DNA of 64,000 nucleotides from Roseovarius halotolerans (GTDB taxonomy: Bacteria > Pseudomonadota > Alphaproteobacteria > Rhodobacterales > Rhodobacteraceae), in the NCBI RefSeq assembly GCF_900172255.1, contig NZ_FWFU01000004.1:310001-374000 (forward strand), in the 5' to 3' direction. Shown here piece by piece: positions 57,262 to 64,000 of the stretch; positions within the stretch are counted from its first letter, which is position 1; every line of letters starts with the position of its first letter. The notes under the pieces were generated by a model that was not told the origin of the DNA, did no database searches, and was given only the letters and a program-made list of their open reading frames with translations. Made by a program: the position numbers and the translations under genes.

Positions 57262-58206
57262 TCAGTTGGCGATCCAGGACTGCCAGACCGAACTGTTGGC
57301 GGCGAGCCATGCGTCGCTGACCTCGTCCAGTGACTTGCCATCGAGATCGACGGCGGAAACCATCGCGCCCATATCCTCGTTGCTGATGGTAAAGGCCTCG
57401 ACGGCCTTGGCCGCACCCGGCCATTTATCGGCAAGACCCGACCACGCCACTTTCCAGATCGGCCCCGTGGGTTTGCCGCAATCATAGGCCATGTTCGGGT
57501 TTATCCCGACCGAAGGGTCCTCGTAGCATTCGGGCGTATAGGGCGGGAAGGCCACGAAATTGCCCTCGTACTTGGTCGGCGCCCAATGCGGCGCATAGAT
57601 CCACAGCACGATGGGCGCCTTGCGCTGATAGGCACTTTCAAGTTCGGCAAAGAGGGCTGCGTCAGTGCCGGCATGGACCACCTCGAAATCAAGGCCAAGC
57701 GACTCGATGCGCTCTTCGTCGAAACCACCCCATGTTACCGGCCCGCCAAGGTAACGGCCCATCGGCGCGGTCTCGGGTGTAGCGAATTCCCGCGCGCAAT
57801 CGTTGAGCGCCTGCCAGTCGGGAAGACCGGGGCAGACCTCTTCCATATAGGCGGGATACCACCATTCCTCGATGGCCTTCATTCCGGTATCGCCCATGTT
57901 GACGACCTGCCCGGTCCCAATGGCCTCGTCCATCGCCTCGCGGCCGGTAGTTTCCCATATCTCCATCGCCACATGCAGATCGCCGCTTTTCAGTCCGGCG
58001 AATTGCGCGATGTAATCGGCCTGCACGTATTCCACGTTATATCCGGCCTCGGCCAGGACCTTGCCCATTATGGTCGTGGTCAGAAGCTGACCCGTCCAGT
58101 CATGCATGGTCAGCTTGATCGGTTCTTGTGATTCAGCTTCGGCAAAGGCCGAGCCGGCCATTACCAGCCCGGCGCATGCTGCCGCCGCAAATGTTGAAAG
58201 ACGCAT
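57262..58206 (-). CDS. Betaine/choline-type ABC substrate-binding protein (ProX/OpuAC-like)
   Basis: A 314-residue periplasmic receptor with a Sec signal (MRLSTFAAAACAGLVMAGSA, cleavage after AFA). The OpuAC domain is rich in Trp (HDWTGQLL, WETTGREAM, EWWYPAYM, HWAPTKY), as needed for an aromatic cage around a quaternary ammonium. CPGLPDWQALNDCA has a Cys pair that may form a disulfide. It is the first gene of the operon, 119 bp before the ATPase gene. Confidence 0.9.
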   Translation of the reverse strand: MRLSTFAAAACAGLVMAGSAFAEAESQEPIKLTMHDWTGQLLTTTIMGKVLAEAGYNVEYVQADYIAQFAGLKSGDLHVAMEIWETTGREAMDEAIGTGQVVNMGDTGMKAIEEWWYPAYMEEVCPGLPDWQALNDCAREFATPETAPMGRYLGGPVTWGGFDEERIESLGLDFEVVHAGTDAALFAELESAYQRKAPIVLWIYAPHWAPTKYEGNFVAFPPYTPECYEDPSVGINPNMAYDCGKPTGPIWKVAWSGLADKWPGAAKAVEAFTISNEDMGAMVSAVDLDGKSLDEVSDAWLAANSSVWQSWIAN

Positions 58207-58406
58207 TCTGAGAACTCCCCGTGTTTTTGTTTATTGGCCGACGGCCCTTTTCACAGCCTTCGATTCGCCGCGCCATATCAAACAATTTCCAACAGCGTAT
58301 CTGAGTTTTCAATATTTATTTTTGTTTTTTGTGGTTTTAATGTTGGTATTTGACTGATTTTGTGGTTTTTTGCCTAAAAATCCACAGGGTCGCAGCGGAG
58401 CCCGAC
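58207..58406. promoter_or_regulatory. Divergent control region with direct repeats
   Basis: A 200-bp spacer between the ProX and DeoR genes, with a markedly T-rich plus strand at 58305-58380. TTTTGTGGTTTT occurs twice (58327-58338 and 58358-58369), 31 bp apart (three helical turns). These are candidate DeoR-family operators for both directions. The DeoR start at 58407 is set by CGGAG 7 nt upstream. Confidence 0.55.
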
Positions 58407-59237
58407 ATGACCAAGCCCTTGACCCACCCCCCCAGCGACACCCGCGCCCTGCCCGCCTCGCAGCGCGGCGCCGAGATCATCGATCTGGTCACGCGCGCCG
58501 GGGGCAGCATGCGAATCCAGTCCATTGCCGAGGCGCTCAACGTTTCGGAAGAAACCGTGCGCCGGAACGTGCGGCGGCTTTCGGATGAGGGCCTCGTGCG
58601 CAAGGTGCATGGCGGGGTGCTGCTCCAGCACGGCTCGACCGAGCTGAACTTCGCGCAGCGCATGGCCGAGAATCCCATCCCCAAGCAGCGCATCGCGGCC
58701 CATGTGGCGGGGCTGATCGGCGACGGCAGTTCGCTGTTTCTGGATGTCGGGTCGACAACCGCTTTCATCGCCGAGGCGCTGAAGGCGCATCAGGAACTGC
58801 TGGTGGTCACCAATTCGGTCGCGGTCGCCCACAGCCTTGCGGCGCGGAACAATAACCGGGTGTTCATGCCAGGCGGCGAGTTACGCGGCCATGACGGCGG
58901 CGTGTTCGGCGCGAATGTGCTGGATTTCGTGCGCCAGTTCCGCACCGATTTTGCGGTCCTGTCAGCGGCGGCGATCAATGCCCGCAACGGGTTCATGCTG
59001 TTCGACATGGAAGAGGCACTGTATTCACGCGCGATCATGGCGAATTCCACCACAAGAATCCTGGCGGCGGATACCAGCAAGTTCGGACGCACCGCCCCGA
59101 TCGCCATCGGTCCGCCGGCATCGGTCGACCTGCTGATCTGCGACGCCCCGCCGCCCGAGGACATCCGCGAGGCCGCCCAGGGTTGGGGCACCGAGATCGC
59201 CGTCGCTGACAAGGCCGCGGGACGGGCGCATGACTGA
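58407..59237 (+). CDS. DeoR/GlpR family transcriptional regulator
   Basis: A 276-residue repressor. The HTH segment MRIQSIAEALNVSEETVRRN and the following RLSDEGLVRKVHGG are the DeoR signature; the C-terminal DeoRC sugar-phosphate sensor domain starts near residue 90 (FLDVGSTTAFIAEALK). DeoR proteins usually sense phosphorylated compounds, which fits the kinases on both sides. Divergent from the transporter operon, overlapping the phosphatase gene by 8 bp. Confidence 0.9.
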   Translation: MTKPLTHPPSDTRALPASQRGAEIIDLVTRAGGSMRIQSIAEALNVSEETVRRNVRRLSDEGLVRKVHGGVLLQHGSTELNFAQRMAENPIPKQRIAAHVAGLIGDGSSLFLDVGSTTAFIAEALKAHQELLVVTNSVAVAHSLAARNNNRVFMPGGELRGHDGGVFGANVLDFVRQFRTDFAVLSAAAINARNGFMLFDMEEALYSRAIMANSTTRILAADTSKFGRTAPIAIGPPASVDLLICDAPPPEDIREAAQGWGTEIAVADKAAGRAHD

Positions 59238-60018
59238 GATGCATGACCTGCGCCGCCGACTGTCCGCCGCGCTCGATATCACCGAAGCGGCGAGCCGGAT
59301 CTCGCTGGCGCATTTCAACCGGACACTGGATATCATCACCAAGGACGATGAAAGCCCCGTCACTATCGCCGACCGCGAGACCGAAGAGGCCATCCGTTCC
59401 CGCTTGCAGGCGGAGTTTCCGCAGGATGGCATCTATGGCGAGGAGTTCGGCAGCCAGGGACTCGACAAAGCCGATATCTGGGTTGTCGATCCGATCGACG
59501 GTACCCGGTCTTTCATCGCCGGTGTTCCGCTTTTCGGCATGTTGCTGGCGATGACCCGTGAGCGGCAACCGGTTCTGGGTATCTGCCGCCTGCCCGCGAT
59601 CGGCGAAGTCTATGCCGCCGCGCGCGGGCTGGGCGCCACCCGCAACGGCGCGCCGATCCATGTGTCGCGCGAAACCGCGCTTGACCGGGCCATGCTGTTC
59701 ATCAACGAGGGCGAGAAGATCCATGCCGAGGCGCCGCATGTGTTCGGACGGTTGATGCGGGCGGGCAGGTTGCGCCGGCTCTCCTATGACTGCCAGCCCC
59801 ATGCGCTTGTCGCCAGCGGGCAGGTCGACGCCGTGGTGGATTACGACCTCAAGCCCTATGACTATTTCGCGCTGGCCCCGATCATCACCGAAGCTGGCGG
59901 CATCATCACCGACTGGCAGGGACGCGCCCTTACCTACGATTCCGACGGGCGCGTCGTGACCGCCGCCACGCCCGAACTGCATGCCGAGTTGATCGCGCTT
60001 CTGGCCGAAACGGGCTGA
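59230..60018 (+). CDS. Inositol monophosphatase-family phosphatase (HisN-like)
   Basis: A 262-residue Mg2+-dependent phosphatase. YGEEFG (metal Glu) and VVDPIDGTRSFIAGVPLFG carry the family signature DPIDGT; YDYFALAPIITEAGG is the late metal Asp segment. Close homologues are HisN-type histidinol phosphatases, but no his genes are near; with the DeoR gene it may dephosphorylate a product of the choline-kinase-like enzymes. Confidence 0.88.
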   Translation: MTEMHDLRRRLSAALDITEAASRISLAHFNRTLDIITKDDESPVTIADRETEEAIRSRLQAEFPQDGIYGEEFGSQGLDKADIWVVDPIDGTRSFIAGVPLFGMLLAMTRERQPVLGICRLPAIGEVYAAARGLGATRNGAPIHVSRETALDRAMLFINEGEKIHAEAPHVFGRLMRAGRLRRLSYDCQPHALVASGQVDAVVDYDLKPYDYFALAPIITEAGGIITDWQGRALTYDSDGRVVTAATPELHAELIALLAETG

Positions 60019-60029
60019 GCTGCGGCGCC

Positions 60030-60737
60030 TCAGCGCCGACCCAGGGCGCAGGTGCCACGCACCTTGCGACCGTCGCGGAAATAGTCCTTCATCCCCGTGG
60101 TGTCGTCGCCCAGAATAAGCGCGTGATCGATCCATGCGATGTCCATGTCCAGGGCCTCGGCCATGAATTCGGTCGCGCGGCGGCTGGGGACACCGACCAC
60201 GGTATGCGACTGCCCGGCAGAGGCGGGCACGGCATTGAGAGGGTTGGACACCTCTTCGCGCAAGAGCTGAATCATGGCGTTGTCCACGACAATGAATTCG
60301 CTGTCGATGATGATGATTTCCGGCTCAAGCTGCTTGGCAAGCGACAGCAGCCGCAGGTGATCCATGACGTGATAGAAGATGCCATAGACGGCAACCACGT
60401 CGAACCGCTCACCCTGCGCGACCAGCGTCTCAAGCTCGTCAAAGAGATCGTTGCAATGCAGTGACACCCGCGACTTGAAGTCGGTTTCAGGAAAGACCGC
60501 GAACCGTTCGATCAGCTCGGGCCGGGCCTCCACCCCGTGAACATGCTCGGCACCTGCCGCGGCCAGCGCATAGGACCAGCGCCCGTCATGACAAGCGAGG
60601 TCAAGAATGCGCGCGCCCTCGATCTGCGGCTGGAATGGGCCGATCAGAAGATCATGCCGGCGGTTGAGGCGGTGAACAGTGGTATCGTTTTCCGAATAGG
60701 GTGGAATGTTACCCATGAAGTTGAAAAAATCCACCAT
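60030..60737 (-). CDS. Class I SAM-dependent methyltransferase
   Basis: A 235-residue enzyme. The SAM loop LDLACHDGRWSYALAAAGA (residues ~45-63) replaces the usual E/DxGxGxG with LACHDGRW, a variant seen in TylF/DUF1698-like methyltransferases. HVHGVEARPEL and VVAVYGIFYHVMDH are the further SAM motifs. The substrate is unknown. It is convergent with the phosphatase gene and lies downstream of the second kinase gene beyond a terminator. Confidence 0.82.
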   Translation of the reverse strand: MVDFFNFMGNIPPYSENDTTVHRLNRRHDLLIGPFQPQIEGARILDLACHDGRWSYALAAAGAEHVHGVEARPELIERFAVFPETDFKSRVSLHCNDLFDELETLVAQGERFDVVAVYGIFYHVMDHLRLLSLAKQLEPEIIIIDSEFIVVDNAMIQLLREEVSNPLNAVPASAGQSHTVVGVPSRRATEFMAEALDMDIAWIDHALILGDDTTGMKDYFRDGRKVRGTCALGRR

Positions 60738-60833
60738 CCGGACACTCCCTGTCTGAGAAAAACTCTAGACGGATCTCGGGAGAATGGAAGCAACTTTGAC
60801 GTGCAATACCGGTCAAACTCGTGCGCTGCGACG

Positions 60834-60871
60834 AAAAAAGCGGGCATGGAGGCCGGAGCCGCCACGCCCGC
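60834..60871 (-). terminator. Terminator of the second dehydrogenase-kinase unit
   Basis: An imperfect hairpin (GCGGGC/GCCCGC at 60840-60845 and 60866-60871, inner TGG/CCA and GGC/GCC, loop CGGA) followed on the reverse strand by six T. It lies 19 bp after the kinase stop, separating it from the methyltransferase gene. Confidence 0.85.
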
Positions 60872-60889
60872 CAGTTGGAGAGAACAGTT

Positions 60890-61822
60890 TCAGCCCGCGC
60901 GCACCGCAGCCAGATGACCCGCGAAGGCCGGATCGCTCATCAGCGCCTTGCACCGCGCGAAACGATTGACGGCATAGGCCCAGAAATCCTCGGCAGGGTT
61001 GTTGTCGGCATGCTGGATCAGGCCCCAGAGGGTCCACAGAAGATCGCACATCGCCTTGTAGATCACCGTGCGCCCGATCTGTGCTGCTGTGGGGGGCGCA
61101 CCGAAATAGGCGGTCAGCATCTCGATATCCTGCGCGTCGCTCATCCCTGCCTCGACCGAGAGATCGCCAAGATCCCATAGCGCGTCGTTCATACCGGAAT
61201 ACTCGTAATCCACGATCCACATGCGCGTGCCGTCATCGAGGAAGTTCTCACAGAGCGGATCGCAATGGCTCGGCACGAGCTCGCCGGGGTTTTCAGCCAG
61301 CAGCTGCTTGATCGGCGCGGCCTCGGCCACCACTTGCTCATAGCCCTCGGGCAGCTCGATATCCTTGGTCGAGAGAACCTCGAGATAGTCGTCTATCATC
61401 GAAAAAAGCTCGAATCGGAACTGAAAGGGCGTCTCTGCATCATGCAGTTGCCTGAGCGCAGCGCCCGCGCGTGCCGCCGCGCCCGCGCGACTGGCGAAGA
61501 GTTCGGGAGTCATCGTGACGATCCCCATGATACATTCGCAGACCATGTCGCCGGTCGCTTCATCCGCCCAGATCACACGGGCGCAAACCCCGGTATCTGC
61601 GGCGACGCGCGTGTTGTGGATTTCGACCGCCCTGTCGATATAGGCTTCGGTCCCCTCGCCGGGAATGCGCACGATCACGTTCTGACCGCCGGTCTCGACC
61701 CGGTAGACAAGATTGGTCATCCCGCCCAGCCGCTCGATCTCGCAGGTTTCAGGCGTGGTCTGTTCGAATCCCGGCACCTTGCGCAGCACCGCGATAACGT
61801 TGTCGCGATTGTCATCCCTCAT
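60890..61822 (-). CDS. Choline/ethanolamine kinase-like phosphotransferase, module 2
   Basis: A 310-residue APH-fold kinase. LGGMTNLVYRVETGGQNVIV is the ATP lobe; VPSHCDPLCENFL (HxDxxxxN) and IVDYEYSGMN (D-Y-E-Y) match choline kinase more closely than the module 1 protein does. It follows the second GcvT-type dehydrogenase by 21 bp. Same families as module 1, but the order of kinase and dehydrogenase is reversed, so the pair was not simply copied as a block, or was rearranged later. Confidence 0.87.
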   Translation of the reverse strand: MRDDNRDNVIAVLRKVPGFEQTTPETCEIERLGGMTNLVYRVETGGQNVIVRIPGEGTEAYIDRAVEIHNTRVAADTGVCARVIWADEATGDMVCECIMGIVTMTPELFASRAGAAARAGAALRQLHDAETPFQFRFELFSMIDDYLEVLSTKDIELPEGYEQVVAEAAPIKQLLAENPGELVPSHCDPLCENFLDDGTRMWIVDYEYSGMNDALWDLGDLSVEAGMSDAQDIEMLTAYFGAPPTAAQIGRTVIYKAMCDLLWTLWGLIQHADNNPAEDFWAYAVNRFARCKALMSDPAFAGHLAAVRAG

Positions 61823-61843
61823 CTTGTCGTCTCCCCTGTTGTA

Positions 61844-64000
61844 TCACGCCTTGAGGCGTTCATTGGCCGGGTCGTAGAGCTGCCCATCGACCCGGCGGAT
61901 CGCATGACGCGCGCCGAAAAGCTCGAGTTCAAAATCGGCTTCCTGCGCCAACGCATCGGGCAGATAACCAAGGATGATCGTCTGGCCGACCGTGTGACCA
62001 TAGCCCGCGCTCGAGGCGACGGACACGGTCTTGCCGTCATGCAGGATGGTCTCGCCCCCGGTGATGGGCAGCTTGTCGTCACAGACGAAAGTGCAGAGCC
62101 GCTGGCGCGTGCCTTCGGATTTCTGTTTCTCAAGCACCGCGCGGCCGGTGAAGTCGCCCTTGCTCTTGAGATGCACACGAAAGCCCAGCCCTGCCTCGAT
62201 CGGCGTGTAATCGGGGGTGATATCGGCGCTCCAGTAGAGATACCCCTTCTCCAGGCGCAGCGATTCAATCGCGCGGTAACCCACATCGCGGATGCCATGC
62301 GCCTGCCCCGCCTGCCAGAGGCAGTCATAGACATGGCGCGCGAATTCGGTGGGGACATGCAGCTCCCATCCGAGTTCGCCGACATAGCCGATCCGCACGG
62401 CCTGCACATGGGCGGCCCCGACGATGATCTGCTGCGCGGTGCCGAAGGGGAAAGCGGCGTTGGAAACATCGTGCTCGCTGACCGCTTGCAGCACTTCGCG
62501 CGCTCTCGGGCCGCAGATGTTGATCACCGCCCGCGCAGAGGTGACATCGCTCAGGTAGACCGAGCCATCCTGTGGCAGCGCGCGGCGAATCCAGTCGCTG
62601 TCATGCACGCCAAAGCCAGAGCCGGTCACGATATAGAACCGGTCGGGGCCCGTGCGGGTGATGGTCAGATCGGCTTCGATGCCGCCATGTTCATTGCAAA
62701 GCTGCGTGTAGATCACGCTGCCGACGGGTTTGTCCATGTTGGACACCGCGAGGCGCTGCAAAGCTTCGAGCGCGCCGGGGCCGACCAGCTCGAACTTGGA
62801 GAAGCTGGACTGGTCGATCAACGCGACGCCCTCGCGCACTGCCTTGTGCTCCTGGGCGGCATATTGCTTCCAGCCAGGGTCGATGAAGGCCAGTTGGTCG
62901 ACGGGCTCGACGCCTTCGGGTGCAAACCACAGCGGGCGCTCCCAGCCGTTCTTGGACCCATAGACCGCACCATGCTCCTTGAGCCGGTCATGAAGCGGGC
63001 TGAGGCGCAGGTTGCGGGCCGTCTCGGCCTCCTGCCCCGGATAGCGCATCTTGTAGTGATGCGCGTAATGTTCGACCGCGCGCGGATACATGAATGCGCG
63101 CGTCGCGTGATGCGGGCTGAAGCGGCGCACATCAAGCGGCCAAAGATCAAGGCTGGGACGTCCGTCGACGACCCATTCGGCGATCATCTCGCCCGCGCCG
63201 CCGCCCGCCGCGATCCCGTAAAGGAAGCCGGTTGACAGCATCAGGTTGTCCAGTTCCGGCGCCCAGCCCATGACGAAATCGCCATCCGCCGAATAGGGGA
63301 TCGGGCCGTTGATGACCTGGCGGATGCCGACCTCGTTGACCACCGGCGTCACCACGCCCGCCATTTCGGCCAGCGGCGCAAAACGATCAAGATTGTCAGG
63401 CAGCAACTGGCGGATGAATTCGCCGGGGATGCCGTTGTCGCCGAATGGCAGGGTGCCTTCCTCGTAACCGCCGATCACCAGCCGCCCGCCCGCATCGGGC
63501 TTGTAATAGACCAGGCGTTCGGGGTCGCGCAGGGTCGGCAACCCCTTGACCAGTTCAGGTTCGGGCAGCGGTTCTGTCACGATATACTGATGCTCGACGG
63601 CACAGGCAGGAACCGTGACCCCCAGCTTGGCGGCCAGTTCCCGGCTCCACATTCCGGCGGCCAGGATCACGTTCCCGGCCTCGTAATCGCCCTCGGATGT
63701 CATCACCTTCGTGATACGGCGGTTCACGATCTCGAAATCGGTGACCTTCACGCCCTGCCGGATCTGCGCGCCATGCTTGCGCGCGCCCGCCGCGATCGCC
63801 TGGCACAGACTGGCGGGGTCCACATGCCCGTCCGAGGGAATAAAGGCAGCGCCCTCGAGACCGGCAGCGTCGATATAAGGAAACAGAGCCTTGGCCTCGT
63901 CCGGGGTGATGATCTGCATGTCGAGATCGAAGCTGCGCGCCATCGTCGCCAGACGCTGCGCCTCCAGCAAGCGTTCCTTGGTGGCGGCCAGCCGCAAGCT
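61844..64000 (-). CDS. GcvT-type FAD-dependent dehydrogenase, module 2, 5' end outside window
   Basis: At least 718 residues visible; the frame is open to the window edge. By alignment with the 50771 gene (its GLRLACNEERW corresponds to SLRLAATKERL here), about 115 N-terminal residues with the FAD motif are missing. The rest shows the DAO domain end (GRLVIGGYEEG), and the GcvT part (VGELGWELHVP, RLEKGYLYW, AGYGHTVGQTIILGY). It probably demethylates or oxidises a second methylated amine, such as sarcosine versus dimethylglycine. Confidence 0.9.
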   Translation of the reverse strand, partial: SLRLAATKERLLEAQRLATMARSFDLDMQIITPDEAKALFPYIDAAGLEGAAFIPSDGHVDPASLCQAIAAGARKHGAQIRQGVKVTDFEIVNRRITKVMTSEGDYEAGNVILAAGMWSRELAAKLGVTVPACAVEHQYIVTEPLPEPELVKGLPTLRDPERLVYYKPDAGGRLVIGGYEEGTLPFGDNGIPGEFIRQLLPDNLDRFAPLAEMAGVVTPVVNEVGIRQVINGPIPYSADGDFVMGWAPELDNLMLSTGFLYGIAAGGGAGEMIAEWVVDGRPSLDLWPLDVRRFSPHHATRAFMYPRAVEHYAHHYKMRYPGQEAETARNLRLSPLHDRLKEHGAVYGSKNGWERPLWFAPEGVEPVDQLAFIDPGWKQYAAQEHKAVREGVALIDQSSFSKFELVGPGALEALQRLAVSNMDKPVGSVIYTQLCNEHGGIEADLTITRTGPDRFYIVTGSGFGVHDSDWIRRALPQDGSVYLSDVTSARAVINICGPRAREVLQAVSEHDVSNAAFPFGTAQQIIVGAAHVQAVRIGYVGELGWELHVPTEFARHVYDCLWQAGQAHGIRDVGYRAIESLRLEKGYLYWSADITPDYTPIEAGLGFRVHLKSKGDFTGRAVLEKQKSEGTRQRLCTFVCDDKLPITGGETILHDGKTVSVASSAGYGHTVGQTIILGYLPDALAQEADFELELFGARHAIRRVDGQLYDPANERLKA

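Noticed and set aside
61265..63235. Open frame of 656 codons antisense to the second dehydrogenase and kinase
   Set aside because: Runs across two real genes and their spacer on the other strand; no motifs.

Overview
The window reads as a chromosomal segment of an alphaproteobacterium of the order Rhodobacterales (Roseobacter-type, Rhodobacteraceae). The DNA is GC-rich with strongly GC-biased third codon positions. Genes sit in dense, often 4-bp-overlapping operons. Several markers fit this group: a split FoF1-ATPase Fo operon with a b' subunit, a CcrM-type GANTC methyltransferase next to rnhB, TRAP transport with a sulfopropanediol (HpsN-type) cluster, and GcvT-type FAD demethylating dehydrogenases with a GlxA/GbdR-like regulator. 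No rRNA, tRNA, CRISPR array, transposase or phage gene was seen. The window starts inside a UbiH-family gene and ends inside a dehydrogenase gene.

Layout. 1-9.9 kb: ubiquinone hydroxylase end, rsmD with a ferredoxin-reductase-like flavoprotein, a peroxiredoxin, a four-gene reverse operon (ridA, glycerophosphodiesterase, FemAB-like acetyltransferase, pterin dehydratase), mlaA-mlaC lipid-asymmetry genes, and a class A penicillin-binding protein. 10-18.4 kb: glnK-amtB with a strong terminator; a rhodanese plus persulfide-dioxygenase-like pair behind a perfect ATTC-N8-GAAT palindrome; mutL-rmuC; three poorly known genes. 18.3-29.5 kb: ilvD, a CPBP protease, accD-folC, the atpI-B-E-X-F operon, an ArsR regulator with its own palindrome, an EamA exporter with LysR, and azoR. 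29.5-38.1 kb: ffh, two GNATs, chorismate mutase, rpsP, bluB, a 47-residue membrane protein, rimM, then ccrM-rnhB on the other strand and small exported or membrane proteins, including a membrane-anchored winged-helix protein.

38.1-45.7 kb is a seven-gene reverse operon with a divergent LacI regulator and two 14-bp LacI-type palindromes 22 bp apart: a 71-residue membrane protein, TRAP substrate-binding protein, small and large permeases, HpsN-type sulfopropanediol dehydrogenase (a histidinol dehydrogenase homologue), an SDR and a zinc dehydrogenase. It probably imports 2,3-dihydroxypropane-1-sulfonate and oxidises it to sulfolactate. oxyR-katG follows as a divergent peroxide-defence pair.

49-64 kb is the most interesting part. 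One reverse operon encodes a betaine/choline-type ABC importer (ProX-, ProV- and fused double ProW-like), a choline-kinase-like phosphotransferase, a GcvT-type FAD dehydrogenase (dimethylglycine/sarcosine dehydrogenase family), a GlxA-family regulator and a HAD phosphatase. Beyond a divergent DeoR regulator, an inositol-monophosphatase-family phosphatase and a SAM methyltransferase lies a second pair of the same kinase and dehydrogenase families in swapped order. The repeated coupling of kinase, demethylating dehydrogenase and phosphatase suggests a methylated-amine catabolic route with phosphorylated intermediates that I cannot match to a described pathway.
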